A stretch of 58,351 nucleotides of DNA from Phytophthora quininea (Eukaryota > Oomycota > Peronosporomycetes > Peronosporales > Peronosporaceae), in contig JAAVTG010000661.1 in the NCBI GenBank assembly GCA_011947345.1, positions 1-58,351 on the forward strand, read 5' to 3'. Positions within the stretch are counted from its first letter, which is position 1, and each line of letters begins with the position of its first letter. The notes under the pieces are model-generated. The model was not told where the DNA came from, ran no database searches, and was given only the letters and a program-made list of their open reading frames with translations. Below, in pieces: positions 42,111-54,011 of the stretch. A program made the translations under genes and the position numbers.

Positions 42111-43975
42111 GTGCCCGGATCTTTCGGTGACTCGGGATTTCACCGTGAGTCCCCAGAAAATGCAAAGATCAAGGTAGAACCGGGAGATCAAGCGTCATCG
42201 GAGCATGGATCGACGACGACGACGCTGAATCAAGCAAGATCCACGGATCAACAGAGCCCTGGGAGGAGTTCTGTTGACGGAAATGAGGCAGATCCAAACC
42301 TGGATCTGGAAGAAAAACCTCAAGTTCCTCCCCAGGTCCCTTTGGGGACCCCGCGGATCTCGATACGTATCGAGATCCACTGAGTGAAGCCGGTAAGGTT
42401 AAATCTGACCCGACTTCACTCACAAACCAACCAACGTCCAGATCCACCGGGAAAAGAATAGATCAAGTCGACACGCAAGAAACTGAAGGCTCAGGAGTCG
42501 GAGACCGAAGATCGAGGTGAATCAACCGGGATCTGGGCGGAAGACTTGCTGAAAAGAGCGTATCATCAGAAGGAGTTGAGTAAATTCCTGCTGCTGGATC
42601 CAGTCATGCGGATCATTCAACCGAAGCAGATCGGGGCTATAAAGGTCCTGTGACCGCTTCTCAAGTCATATCCAACAAGCTGGCGATGGCAAAGGCCTCC
42701 TTCAACTGCTGAAGGAAGCGGATCTAACGGCGGGATCCTTCGATGCCGATGACCTTTTCGATCAAGATCAAACCGTGATCCAACATTCAACGTTAGATCT
42801 GATCGACAGACTGAAGATCCTGGTCGGAGAGATCCACCCGAAGACGGATCCGACCAGTTTTCTGCGGATCGTGGCGCCGGAATATCGCACTTCGTCTTCA
42901 GACTACGCTTCAGCGACGTCTGAGATGGGATCCGACAGTTCGATCCCACCACGACGTATGTCACTCGGCCCGTCGGGTGCAGCGTCGTTGGCTGCTCGGG
43001 CTAAGGTCCCACAGCATGATCAACAAGGATCAAGCGACGTAAAGGCGGAAAACTCGGACGGATCGCAATCCCGTTAGGCTGGATCCAACTGGAGACATAC
43101 TTCCAAGCCGCCATGCGTCAATTCTTCAAGAGCAACAAGCCGCAGCGACATCAAAAGTGACTATGTTCAAGGTAGATCCAGGATCACGGGACGTGGAGAT
43201 GGAATCCGTGGAATCCGTTGATTCAAAGAGCGGTGGAGAATACGATCCAGATGACTTGGATCTACCAGAATAGCTCCAGCGGCTGTAGCCATCGTGACGA
43301 CCGGATCCGGGACGCCCGTGATGCAGAGAGTGCGGATCTCCGTGATCTCGGACCTCAAGGAGTTCACAGGCAAGGATCAAGATGAAGATCAAGCATCGGC
43401 GTGGATCAGCAAAGTTAGATCCGCCCTACAGCGAGACACGCCCGAAGCAGACGACATCCGCTCCAGCGGTACCAACAGCCCCAGCCAAGAGAGCGGTCAG
43501 AGCAGTCCAGATCCAGAATTATGATTCGGAATCTGGATCTGGATCCGATGGATCCGACTACGAAGAAGATCTACGCCCAATTTATCTGGCCGCTGAGGGA
43601 CCGGGTGAAGTCACTAGTGGTGGATCCACCTCTGACACCACGCAAGAACGTCCGATCCAACCAGATCCAGATCCGCAAGGGCGAAAAAACTCTGGATCTC
43701 CGAAGAAGGACAAGGGAGCTGATCGATATCATTGCTCGCATTGTGGGTCCGTGAAACATTCGGATCTAGGATGTTGGAGGCGTTTAACGTGCCAAAAGTG
43801 TGGCAAGAAGGGTCATCCATCGGATCGCTGCCTGTTTGTATGCCGAGGATGCGGGGAGCTACACGATGTTGGGTCCTGCCCCGCGGAGGAGTTTTACAAC
43901 CAGATCCGCCAGTGGCATAACCCGACTAAGCATGCAGGCTTGCTACCTGACACCGCAGAAAAGATGTTAAATTAG
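42111..43975 (+). pseudogene. Element D gag, internally deleted
   Basis: Capsid start is seen as VISDLKEFTGKDQDEDQASAW (43,345-43,405), a typical gag box, but the reading jumps from there to an acidic, Ser/Gly-rich piece (SESGSGSDGSDYEEDL) and the nucleocapsid, so most of the capsid core appears deleted. The three zinc knuckles are CSHCGSVKHSDLGC, CQKCGKKGHPSDRC and CRGCGELHDVGSC (43,725-43,890), matching element B one by one. Stop at 43,975. Confidence 0.75.
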
Positions 43976-44424
43976 GACGCTCGCCAGGTTGGAAACTGGT
44001 ACGAGCCGAGCGTTCTAAGTATTGCATCTATGCATATGTGAATGGGAAATCGGTAGATCCGCGTAATATCTTACGAGGTCCGCGCGATAATACATGTGAT
44101 CTGCACGTGAGAAGTATTGCTGCTGTGCCAAGTCTACGCCCTGCGGACGAATTCGCAAGGTCCAACCCGCAAATGGTGATGGTGATGGATCTGGATCAAG
44201 ACGAGCCGAAGGGCTACTGGAAGCAGAATACACCGGATCGGTGGTTTACTCCCGGGGTGAAGATATTATCCCGAAGATCCAGGATCCCGACGGGTAAATG
44301 CGTACGGATCCAACCCGGGATCTACGGATCTGCTACCAGGAGAGTCACGCGGATATTGGAAACGTCACGCACCTGGTAAATGGTTCCGACAAGCTAAGAT
44401 CACAGGCAAGATCAACAATAAAAG

Positions 44425-45411
44425 ATGATCTTGCTGCTAGATAGTGGCGCCGAGGTGTCCATTGTGGATACTGCCTTTGCTCGTAAGGTTGGTTGCTACA
44501 TCGATACAAGCCAGAGTCAAGACTGTGTGGGAATTGGCGAAAATGTATACCGAACGGAAGGAAGAACCAGGATCAAGATCACGTTGGCAGGGTATTTGGT
44601 ACATTTCTTCGACATCTGGGTAGGTGATCTAGCTGGACAGGAGGCGATCTTGGGCATGGACTTCATGGTTCCGGCAGGGATTCGCTTGGATCTGGCCGTT
44701 GGGTCCATTTATTTACTAGATGAAGTCAAGATCCAGCTCAGTGGGCGCCGTCAACTCCATAGAGACAAAGCGAGGCAACTGAGAGTAGAGCAAAATGTGT
44801 GGATCGAAGTGGGAGAGTCGATCGAGCTACCTATGCGTTTGAAGACGCAAGATCACGAGAAACTGTGGCTCACCCGTGGTGATCGCTGGATACCAACGAT
44901 CGAGGACGGTCTGGGTAGGACGCAGTATTTGCGGGTGACCAATGTGAGTGAGAAGCGAGCAGTGATTAGTCACCATACGCAAGTAGGCATGCGGTTAGCG
45001 GAGGGTCGAGTTCCACGAGCACCAGGATTCATTTCGGTCGGATCCAGTCATTATAAGGAGTGGCAGAATCTCGCAATGGAAGCAACGGTGGAATTTCCAC
45101 CTGAAGAGCCTGAGATCGACTTGGGACCCGCTGTCGAACGTCCAACTTATCCGACCCCACGCAGGATACTTCAACGGAAGCAAATGCATCCGGAATCAGA
45201 GCACCAAGACAACTCAATCGACCAGATCCAGAGGGATCTTGAAGATCCCACCAAGAATGTCTACAGGGCACTGGTGATCAGCAAATCGGTGGCACCAGTA
45301 CCCCAGATCCACTTGTTACGGAATAATTGCCTGTCGGATCGAGAGGCAGTGTTGAGATCTCGATGGAAATGCAGCCAGCGTCGGATCTTCGGTTGTCGAC
45401 TAAGGATCTAA
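44425..45411 (+). CDS. Element D protease region
   Basis: 329 codons. ILLLDSGAEVSIVDTAFARKV carries the catalytic Asp; EAILGMDFMVPAGIRLDL is the second box; GDRWIPTIED, FISVGSSHYKEWQNLA and PTYPTPRRILQRKQ align with the protease extension of B. The part before 44,425 (44,038-44,379, other frame) continues the homology, so one frame break lies near 44,390. After 45,411 the frame shifts and the homology ends near 45,590. Confidence 0.78.
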   Translation: MILLLDSGAEVSIVDTAFARKVGCYIDTSQSQDCVGIGENVYRTEGRTRIKITLAGYLVHFFDIWVGDLAGQEAILGMDFMVPAGIRLDLAVGSIYLLDEVKIQLSGRRQLHRDKARQLRVEQNVWIEVGESIELPMRLKTQDHEKLWLTRGDRWIPTIEDGLGRTQYLRVTNVSEKRAVISHHTQVGMRLAEGRVPRAPGFISVGSSHYKEWQNLAMEATVEFPPEEPEIDLGPAVERPTYPTPRRILQRKQMHPESEHQDNSIDQIQRDLEDPTKNVYRALVISKSVAPVPQIHLLRNNCLSDREAVLRSRWKCSQRRIFGCRLRI

Positions 45412-45590
45412 CAGAAGGAGGCCGGGAGCAAATCGCTGGACAGTCCGAAGAAGCTACTCCTGACCACGAGACGTTGGATCTAACCGCGATACGGCTGGAT
45501 CCCGTGCCAGAAGATCCGGATCCGGGTCTTTCGGATCTGGAAGAAGACGACCAAGTGTGCTATCACGAAGGGGTGATCTGAATGTGGAAG

Positions 45591-46443
45591 ATGTGAAAGA
45601 TCAGATGCTACTTGAATGGTTCACGATAGCCATTGCTACGTTCTCCATATTCAGGGGTAAAGTGGCGTGTTCCTAGTAAAATTGAACGGTAATTCCAATC
45701 TTCATCGACCAAATGTACGCGCAGGCCCAAGTATTTCGTTCCTGGATCCGTTTTGCAGCTCCAAAGTCGACCACCATGGACAACCATGGCAGGTTTTCGA
45801 GTCGGTTAAAGCGGATGAAGTCTGTGGCAACACGCCGCGAAGCGTCATAGAGCTCAACAGTTGCCCATGAGATCGTTTGATGGTTGATTGTTGCTCGGAA
45901 GTTGTCAACTTAGCCAGAAGCTCGAACTCGTCTTACTCCCCAAACAAAAGGAAGATTGTTGCGTATGATGCGCAGCGTTTCGACCAGCAATGGCATTCGG
46001 CGGCTATCATCTGGTGTAGTGATGACATCTAGAATGCGATGAAGCACTTGTTGACGAGTCCGCTAGCGGCTACTTCGTCGTTAGTTGCTACAACTTCGCT
46101 CAGTCTAGAATTTGCCAGGGTAATACAACTACAGCTATTCTACGCCTGGTCAGCAAGACTCAGCGGGGTTCTACCGCTGTATCGACTACAAGTAAGTGCT
46201 TTCACAAGTAACGTCATGACAGCAACAGAGTCCTGATCGTGCTTGGGCAGTGTTATGCTAACACTACTGTACGACAGATCTTGTAGTTATCCAGCAAAGG
46301 CACCACTTCATCATGAGGGAGGCAAAACGAATCCCAATTCAGCCCGCTCAATCCGTATGTATGCTATACTTTTCGCGCGGATTGCAGCTAAAGCGTATTC
46401 CCCAATTTTCTAGCTGGAGTTGAGCAGTATTGAGACGCAGTTG
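45591..46443. other. No recognisable gene
   Basis: Boundary between the repeat block and the gene island. Short ORFs only. GCTCAATCC at 46,343-46,351, about 95 bases before the NLP start, resembles the oomycete initiator GCTCATTYY. Confidence 0.45.
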
Positions 46444-47443
46444 ATGAAATTTCTCGTACTCACAGTTGCAACTTTTGCCGGTGTCAATGCTGCGTCGATC
46501 GACCATGACAAGGTGGAGCCGTTCGCACAACCCACGGACTCCGAGAAAGCCGCCGTCAAATTCAAACCTTCGCTTGCAGTCGAGCGTGGGTGTCACCCGT
46601 ACCCTGTTGTGAACGCTGCTGGGGACGCAAATGCTGGTTTAAAGGGAACTGGAAAACCCGATAGCGACTGCCAGGGCTCCCCATTGGGGTCTCAAGTGTA
46701 CAGTCGATCCAAGTGGTATGGGGACAAGTGGGCCATCATGTACGCCTGGTACTTCCCCAAGGATGTCACGCGGTGGCGCTTCCTGCTTGGCAAGACTGGC
46801 GTTCGTCACGACTGGGCGAACTTGGTAGTGTGGCTGGACAACTGTTGTGGGTTTTACTGGAAGACGAATGAGTCTTGATAAGCTTGCGTTGTAGCAGGAA
46901 AAAGGAAGACTGAGCTATATGAAAGTGCCCTGACGGCAAGTAGGCACGAGACGCTGCAGCGTCTGTGCGAAGGAAGTGAAACCTATGAAACCTAAAACTC
47001 CTAAAGCAGTGAAACCTATATGAAACCTAAAACTGCTGGAGTTGGGAGTTGTTGCCTTTTGAGGGATGATATCCATCACAACAACCCTGCCATTGAATCG
47101 CCCATGGTGCTAGGAACCTCCGCGTCGACGTACGGTACTTCGTACGTGGTAAGCAAGCCGCCTAAACGATCCGACATTATCAACAGCACCACGCCGAAGA
47201 CGAGATACGACGAGGACGGCCGCGAGGGCTATCACACTATTTTCCAATACCACGTGGAAGGCGAGTATCAGGACCTTATAGTGGGAACAGTTGACGGATG
47301 AGGCTCGCGCAGCTTTGGAGAACACAGCCTTTGGTGACTTTGCCAACGTGCCTTACAGCGACGCCTACTTCGATAGCAACCTCAAGGACGCGTCAACATA
47401 CACCGTCTACAGCGGCACTGAGACGTATTCGATTTGGGAATAG
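46444..47443 (+). pseudogene. NLP (NPP1-family) secreted protein pseudogene
   Basis: Family: secreted necrosis- and ethylene-inducing-like proteins of plant-associated microbes; some members damage plant membranes and many do not. Start ATG at 46,444 with a signal peptide of about 16-17 residues ([16 protein letters not shown]). The NPP1 core follows ([21 protein letters not shown]). Where the family has its conserved heptapeptide, the window reads GVRHDWA, with two positions changed. The frame ends in a stop at 46,878. About 150 bp of non-homologous sequence with a tandem GTGAAACCTA-type duplication (46,978-47,035) interrupts it, and the C-terminal part is found in other frames up to about 47,443. 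Best read as a broken gene next to the repeat block. Confidence 0.8.
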
Positions 47444-48267
47444 GGAAACAGTGATCGATCCCAAGCAAAGGAAAATGAAAGCTCCTCAACTTTTAAATGA
47501 ACACACGAATCCAACCACTCTGCTCTCGATCTCCAAATGCACATTCACCCAGCAACATCTTTGTCGATGCAGCACGCAATTGCTCGAACGGCTCGAACCT
47601 GCGATGTCAGAGCCCCGCGATCGATCGCCATCTCGTGGATAGGCGTAGTTCTTCAAGAGCACCTTTTCCCATAACGGTTATGGGCACAAATATACTGGAG
47701 ATTGGTGCAAACAAGTGAGATAAATTGTCTCGCAGTGTTGACTTCCTTCTTCGTTGGTAGGCGCATTGGCGTTGGCGGGGTCAAACCTGCACTGCTGGCA
47801 CGCACCAAGTCCGTGAAGGCTCTTTTTGTGGAGACATAGTACTTGTCGGAACAATCCCAGTCGTACGTCTGCGCCGTTTTCGCTTCACTCTGGCGTTGTG
47901 ACAGCAAGCGATCTGTTTTCGCTTCATCATCGATGGGTTTCGCACAGCTGCAACTCCGATCGTAGCAAGTAGCAACAATGATGCGAGTTTGGATATCCAC
48001 AATCTTGCTAGGGATATAATCACACCCACGCTATTGATGATGCGGGAAGCGCTCACTGAGAGCTTTCACACGGCAGACGAGTGGCTGGTTTTGGTGGATT
48101 TCGGTAGTGTGGCGTTTGCTTGAAGACAACGCCACATCCAGCTGGTGTGCGATGCCCAAGAGCACGAAATGTATCCTAAATACTGCCCGCGATGTAGTGC
48201 AAGCCTTGGAACGGAGGGACCCCAACGCTGTGGTCCCATTCTGCAATTTGCTTTCTTCTCCACAAGC
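47444..48267. other. Spacer with one minus-strand coding-like fragment
   Basis: Minus strand 48,020-47,653 reads PSKIVDIQTRIIVATCYDRSC, then TYDWDCSDKYYVSTKRAF and LVRASSAGLTPPTPMRL, which looks like protein but has no ATG and a stop just upstream. I do not recognise it; it may be a transposase remnant. The rest holds nothing clear apart from the 5' flank of the esterase. Confidence 0.35.
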
Positions 48268-49850
48268 ATGCGCAGTGCAGCCTTGCTCACGTCGCTGGGG
48301 CTGTGCCTCGTTCATCAAGCTTTCGCCGACTTTGGCAATGCAACCATCGTCAACACCACGTATGGCCAGCTCCAGGGTGTCCAAGACTCGAATGTCGACG
48401 GTGTCACCGTGTTCAAGGGCATCCCCTTTGCTGCTTCCACCGCCGGCGAGGCTCGCTGGACGGCCCCACAGCCGCCTACGTCTTGGGATGGGGTCAAAGT
48501 GGTCGACACATTCGGTATGGCGTGCCCTCAGTCGGGCACGAGCAGCGACCTCATTAGCGAGGACTGCCTCAACCTGAACGTGTGGACGCCTGCGGACACG
48601 GCGACCGATGCTCTCCCAGTGTACGTGTGGATTTATGGCGGTCGCTTCGTCAGCGGTGCTGGATCTCTTCCACTGTACGACGGCGCAGGTCTGGCGGCGA
48701 AGGGAGTCGTTGTTGTCACGCTCAATTACCGGATGGGCGCGCTGGGCTTCCTGGCGACTGCCGAGCTTCAGAGCGAGTCCCCGAACAACTCCACCGGCAA
48801 CTACGGACTGCTAGACCAACTTGAAGCGCTAAAGTGGGTCCAACAAAACATCGCTGCGTTCGGAGGATCCAGCCAAGGTGACGATCGGCGGGCAATCCGC
48901 TGGTGCGTCCTCGGTCTACCACCTCGTTGATTCTCCCTGGCAGTTGGGCTTTTCCGCGCCGCGATTGCCGAGAGCGGCATCCGGTACCCTCACGACCCGT
49001 TGATCTGGGCTCTCGCAACTTCTTACCGCACGCTCCAGCACGCTCTTGACGGCGGCGTCACGTACATGGAGAACCACAACGTTTCAACCGCGGCTGAGCT
49101 CCGGAACCTGAGCATCGACTCTATCCTCGACGGCAACGATGACAACGACTATTACGGCACCACCACTGACGCCGATGTCGGTAGCGTTCCGCCGCTCTTC
49201 CGTCCCGCACTCGATGGTTATGTGATGACCCAGACGTACATGGACGCCTTGCTGACCGGGCCTGCCAACGATGTGTCTCTGCTCACCGGCAACAATAAGG
49301 ATGAAAGTGGTGCGGCAACCACAACGAATGTGACTGTCGCCGAATACGTTGTAGCCGCCACCGAGAAGTACGGGGATCTTGTCGAGGAATATTTGACGTT
49401 GTACCCGGCGAGCACAGACGACGAGGCTAACAACATGACCAACAATGCTGCCCGGGATATCTCGCGCGTCGGGAGCTGGTTGTTCGGGAACTACTGGACC
49501 AAGACAGCGTCGAGTCCGTTCTACACGTACTACTGGAGCCACGCCCCGCCTGGACAAACTGCGGGCGCCTACCACATGTCGGAGATCAACTACTGCTTTG
49601 ACAACCTGTACGACACGGACTCTCCGTGGGAGGCAGATGACTACGCGATTGCCGAGGTCATGTCGTCGTACTGGGCCAACTTCATCAAGTACAGCAACCC
49701 GAACGGTGGCAATTTGACGTACTGGCCCATTTCGGTGGCTAGCAGTAACACCACCATGCACTTGGATGTGTCGCAGGAGGTGATGGAGATCGCCGATGCG
49801 GACAAGATCGAGTTCATCAAAAGTATTTTGCTGCGCAGACGCCGTACTAG
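48268..49850 (+). CDS. Secreted type-B carboxylesterase (frame-broken in this sequence)
   Basis: Serine hydrolase of the carboxylesterase/cholinesterase family. ATG at 48,268 is chosen because it opens a signal peptide, MRSAALLTSLGLCLVHQAFA. Family boxes: GVTVFKGIPFAAS, SEDCLNLNVWTPAD, YVWIYGGRFVSGAG (oxyanion region, usually GGxF), YRMGALGFLATAE, NYGLLDQLEALKWVQQNIAAFGG, then the nucleophile elbow GGQSAGASS in another frame (48,886-48,912), NKDESG and GAYHMSEINYCF (His). Three frame breaks: about 48,868 (2 bases missing), 48,939 (C run) and 49,826 (one T). Correcting the last would end the protein at TAG 49,848-49,850. With them restored the length is about 525 residues, normal for the family, and N-glycosylation-type NxS/T sites fit secretion. 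Confidence 0.85.
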
Positions 49851-50016
49851 CCGAGCCACATTTTTGTTGGTGTCTCGGGTCGCACTAATGGACTGCAAGT
49901 CATCGCACGGTGATATTTTCAATCGATTCCACACCGCAAAATTCATATTGTTTTCCTTGCTGGTCCTCTTTGCTCGCTCCACACATCGTCAATACTGGCC
50001 ACTCTTGGCGATGAAA

Positions 50017-50876
50017 TCAAGCCGACTTTGCCTTGCGCTTCGGCAAAGGCACGAGCAAGCTCGTCCGAGCCTTGTACTCTTGGTAGGCCTTAGAGTCACC
50101 CCAGCGCTCGTCTCCCTGCTTCTCCAGTAGCGGGATGCCTGACACACGTAGCAATAGTAGCGCCACAAAGGCCGGACTTACTGCGGCCCAGCACTTGAGC
50201 GCCAGACCGGGCATCGTGTGCGTCACGGCCAGGAAGACACCGACCCACATCATGATCTCGCCGCAGTAGTTTGGGTGGCGGCTGTAGTACCAGAGTCCAC
50301 TCTGGATGAACTGGCCCTGCTTGCTCTTGTCGCGACGGAACTGCGTCTTCTGGTAGTCAGCAGTGACCTCCAACGCAAAGCCAGCGACCCAGAGGGAGAC
50401 GCCCACAACGTCCAGCGGGTGCAGCTGGGGTCGTGCGCCGCGTGAGTGAGTGCAAGCAGCACGGGCAGCACAGTCAGCAGCACCCAGAGCCCCTGGATAC
50501 TCCAGACGGACAGGAACCGCAGCGGGTTCACGCGGATGTCGGCAAAGCGCTTGTCCTCGCCGCACTCTCGAATGCGGCAGTAGAGGAAGGAGCCGAGGCG
50601 GCCGCACCAGAGCCACACGAGGGCGACGAGCAGCGACTCTCTCCAGCAGAGCGCGCTGAAGTGGAGGCTGTAGCCCAGCAGCGACACCAGCGCGTAGGTG
50701 ACGGAGCCCGTGAGGTCGAAGAAGCGCTCGTCCTGGTTGGGGACGGCGTAGAGTGCCGAAAGCCACTGCACACCCACGCACACCGCCGCGTAGAGTTGCA
50801 GCTGGGTGCAGTAGGCCACCAGCGCGGCCAGCGAGACGCTCAGCAGCAGGCCGGCGACGTTGCGAAGGAAGCCCAT
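50017..50876 (-). CDS. DUF1295 / steroid 5-alpha-reductase-like membrane protein
   Basis: Integral membrane protein, about 285 residues. ATG at 50,876 gives MGFLRNVAGLLLSVSLAAL, first of several hydrophobic segments; NQDERFFDLTGSVTYAL and LWCGRLGSFLYCRIRECGEDKRF are DUF1295 boxes. The C-terminal half has QSGLWYYSRHPNYCGEIMMW, the RHPNY-x-GE signature shared with isoprenylcysteine methyltransferases and sterol reductases, and ends in a basic tail. One base is missing in the GGGG run at 50,427-50,430 (plus strand), which splits the frame. Substrate unknown; reductase activity is inferred from the family. Convergent with the esterase, divergent from COG7. Confidence 0.85.
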
Positions 50877-50971
50877 CAGCGGTAGCAGTAGGGGAGCGAG
50901 GCAGTTTTGACAACGCTTTCATCATCGTCGCCTCCCATACAAATCCAAGTCACTTAGGGGTATCTATCTTG
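50877..50971. promoter_or_regulatory. Bidirectional promoter, DUF1295 gene / COG7
   Basis: Only 95 bp separate the two start codons, so both core promoters must fit here. TTTCATCATCGTC at about 50,916 is a weak initiator-like match for COG7; no TATA box is seen. Confidence 0.5.
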
Positions 50972-53897
50972 ATGGACGACGCCACGCTGCTCGAGTCGGC
51001 GGCCTCGTCGTCCGCGGCGTTCGACGCCTCTGCGTGGGTGGAGGAGGCGCTTGCTTGCCGCGCGGGAGACGCGGCGGCGCTGGCTCCGCTGGTGCCGCAG
51101 CTGGCGCTTCGCTCGCAGTCGTTGGCGCAGACTCTGCATTCCTCCTTGCAGCACGTGTCGCTGGCGGCCCCCGCGCTGCAGTCGCGACTCTCGACGCTAC
51201 AGGAGAGCGCCGCACCGCTGGCCAGACGTCTGGACGCTGTGCACGAGGTCTGCGCCTCTGGGTCCGTGGCCCAAGCAGCCCCGGGCAAGATCTGCGCCAC
51301 TTGGTGACGCTGCACGAGGCCAAGCGACGACTACAGAGCTGCTCGCAGGCGCTCGTGGAGGCTGCCAGATGGGGACGCAACGTGCGCGCCTGCTTCGCCA
51401 TCGTGGAGGACCCAGCACTGCTCTCGCAGGTGCTCCGGAGCGACGGGAAGCTCAAGAACAAGGCCGAGAACGAGGCCGAGACGCTGCCCGAGCGCGTGCG
51501 GGAGATGCAGACCAGCCTGGAGGTACTCAAGGACCTCCCTGGCGCCTGGGACAGGAAGCAGACCATGGAGAGGCTCTGCGCGCAGGTCGAAGCAGCCGTG
51601 CAGCCTAGACTCGCCACCAGCATGCAGCAGGAGGACCTCGGAGACGTGACGCCAATGCGGTGGTGTCTGGATGTGCTGGCCAGTGTGGACAGAGCAGAGC
51701 TTGTGAGGGAGGAGTTTTGCCGGTCTCGACCTGCACATGTGCACAGAGTCTGGTACGCGTACAACGAAGAAGCGAAGGGGGAGAAGCAGAGCAACAGAGG
51801 AGAAGCTGTGGCGTCGTGGCTGGATAATTTCTACAGCGACGTTTTACGGATGCTTCAACGAGAGACCCGCAACGCCAAGGAACTCTTTGGCACTGAAATG
51901 GTCGTGGGAGTGCTGCTAGCGTTGCTGCACAACACGTTGGAGCCACTGACAAAGTCCTTCAGAGACCGGCTCGTTCCCTCAGGCTCGGACTTCAAACTAA
52001 ATCGGCTATTGAGCTGCTTCCAGGCCACAAGAGGTTTTACGGGACAGTTGGTACAGTTATTCCGGTCATTGGAGAACGATCTTGGTGTAAGTCTGGCGGC
52101 AACCAGCGACGACACAGCTGCGAACGCAGATAATATCTTGTGGGTTGTGTTTGAGCCGTATCGATTATATTTTACGGAGTATGCTCGGTTTTCGAGCGAA
52201 GCGCTTACGGATTCTCTGCTGCGCCTCGTACCCACATTTAATGCCAAGCAAAGCCAGGAGCAAGCAACCGACGAGATCGATGACGAATTTAATGGTCAAA
52301 CCAACGGCGATGCCGCTCCACTCGACGAGTTTTCGCAACATCTGGAAGAAGCATCTGAAGCAGCTTGGACTCTTGTTGATGAAAGTCTGCAACAGTGCTA
52401 TGAATTTACGGGAGGAGCTGCATTCCCAGAGGCAGTGGAAGCCATCGGAACAGCAGTGCAGCAGTTCACTCTCGCTTTGAGCGCTACGATGCCTATAATT
52501 CGCAAGTACTACAAAGCAGAGCCCGCTTCGAGGGTCGGAAATGCTACTGGTGGCGTGCTGGTTGCATCTCCTGACTGGAGCCAGTTCCATGCTTCTCTAA
52601 CACTTCTTAAATCCTGCGGCACTTTAGAGAGCGAACTCTGCTCTCTCGACAGTCGAGTGCGCGTGCGGATACGTGAACAGCTCCGCCAATTCTTTGGCGA
52701 TGCATCAGGTTCGTCGTCACCGCGCAATCGCCGTAAGAAGAGTCATGATAGCGAAGGAATCCATTTGGCAGACCTCGTGGACCCAACAAAGCTCGTAACA
52801 GCTTTGGCCAAGGTTTGGCTTCATGATGAGGACACTACTCGACAGGCACAGTTCCACCAATTTGAGATGGGATTATTAGATCATTCCTCGGGCTCGGCGG
52901 GACACGATGCCACTGGATCGCGCTACCCTACTGCATCGGTACGTCTTGTTGTAAAGATTTGTGATGGTAATGCTTCAAGCCACTTATCATTTACTTAATG
53001 TGATTATTTAGCTGCTGGATGAGGCGCAGCGTGCCGTGCGGAATTGGACAAAGGAAGCTCAACATCTTACATACGACGCCGTTTTCCTATCGATTGCCCG
53101 TGTTTTGGAAACACTTCCTGCGAACGAGGTACGCCAAAAAGCTCGGGGCCGAAAAGTCGACCATGAACACTGAGGTTTCTTACTTGATGCTTTCTATCAC
53201 GTAGAGTTGGCGCAAGATGCCAGACACCGCTCTAGGAGACCTGCCTACATTCAGCATGCTGCCACAAGACTACATTACAATGGTGGCAGACCTCCTGTTG
53301 TCGCTGCTGCCGCAGTTGGAGCCCTTTGCAGAAAGCAGCAGTCTTGAAAATGCCTTCGTGGCCTCTCGTGGGGCACAGGAAGTCTGTGTGCAAGCTGAAT
53401 GGACTCGGCTAGGTCAAATCCTCCAGCTAGCGCCCCCAGAGCTAGCAGCTTGCCAACGGATCTTCGGTTTAGAAACCAAGACAGCTGAAGCCGAGTCGGT
53501 CCCTACAGCAACTGTGTTCGTCGACTTGTGGACTGCTGCAGTTGCCAGCGGCACACTTGCAGCACTCTTGCGGACGGTGTGCTCCATATCGATGCTGACT
53601 GAAATGGGAGCGCAGCAGTTGGCCGCTGACTTGGGATACTTTTTCAATGTGTTGAGTGCTGTGGGTGGCGAAGGCAATTTCATCGTGGATGATCTGCGGC
53701 ACGCGCTTGAGATGGACCTATCGACCCATTTGCTGCATGTGGAAGAGCTACAGGCAGAGAGTGATGCCCCAGAGAAGCAGGCACTTGCGAAGATTAATGG
53801 CCGCCTAGTCTCCATGCGCCAGCGTGCGTTGGAGCTCCCGCGTCGGCTCTCTGCTGCTGGTGGAAACTCGTCCACAACGCCATCGCAGTTCCACTAG
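50972..53897 (+). CDS. COG7: COG complex subunit 7
   Basis: Part of the conserved oligomeric Golgi tethering complex, which acts in retrograde vesicle transport within the Golgi. ATG at 50,972 (MDDATLLESAASSSAAFDAS) leads to FDASAWVEEAL, as in the COG7 N-terminus. A heptad-rich region follows (LHEAKRRLQSCSQALVEAARW, LEVLKDLPGAW). Exons: 50,972-52,938, 53,012-53,128 and 53,205-53,897, with introns of 73 and 76 bp (GTACGT...TTTAG and GTACGC...CGTAG). Exon 3 has LPTFSMLPQDYITMVADLL and QQLAADLGYFFNVLSAVG, typical of the COG7 end. One base is missing near 51,278-51,285 (CCCCGGG). Length about 880 residues. Confidence 0.9.
52939..53011 (+). other. COG7: COG7 intron 1
   Basis: GTACGT...ATTTAG, 73 bp. 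Removing it joins TASLLDEAQRAVRNWTKEA in frame. Confidence 0.85.
53129..53204 (+). other. COG7: COG7 intron 2
   Basis: GTACGC...ACGTAG, 76 bp. Removing it joins LPANE to SWRKMPDTALGD in frame. Confidence 0.85.
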
Positions 53898-54011
53898 ATG
53901 TGCGAGGCTAAAATGAGTCAAGCAGAAAAATAGGCCGCACTTCGTCACTGCCTACGCTTTTCTCGATCGGTACTTTCCTGTCGGTGCATTTCTCGCTGGC
54001 TGGTGGCCAGC

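Larger units (their letters stand above)
41186..45590 (+). mobile_element. Gypsy element D, 3'-truncated relative of B
   Basis: 5' LTR (about 41,190-42,110), diverged PBS, gag with internal deletion, three zinc knuckles, protease and protease extension. It stops near 45,590 before RT. LTR is recognised by its copy at 22,434-28,088; gag and protease are similar to those of B. Left end is uncertain. The DNA is saturated with GGATC/GATCC: about 22 occurrences in 43,081-43,980 by hand, against fewer than two expected. The B word TTGGACGCA is absent. Confidence 0.8.

Noticed and set aside
49084..49761. 225-codon minus ORF opposite the esterase
   Set aside because: Shadow; the plus strand has esterase motifs.
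50433..50885. 150-codon plus ORF opposite the DUF1295 gene
   Set aside because: Shadow of a GC-rich gene; Glu/Ala/Arg-rich without motifs.
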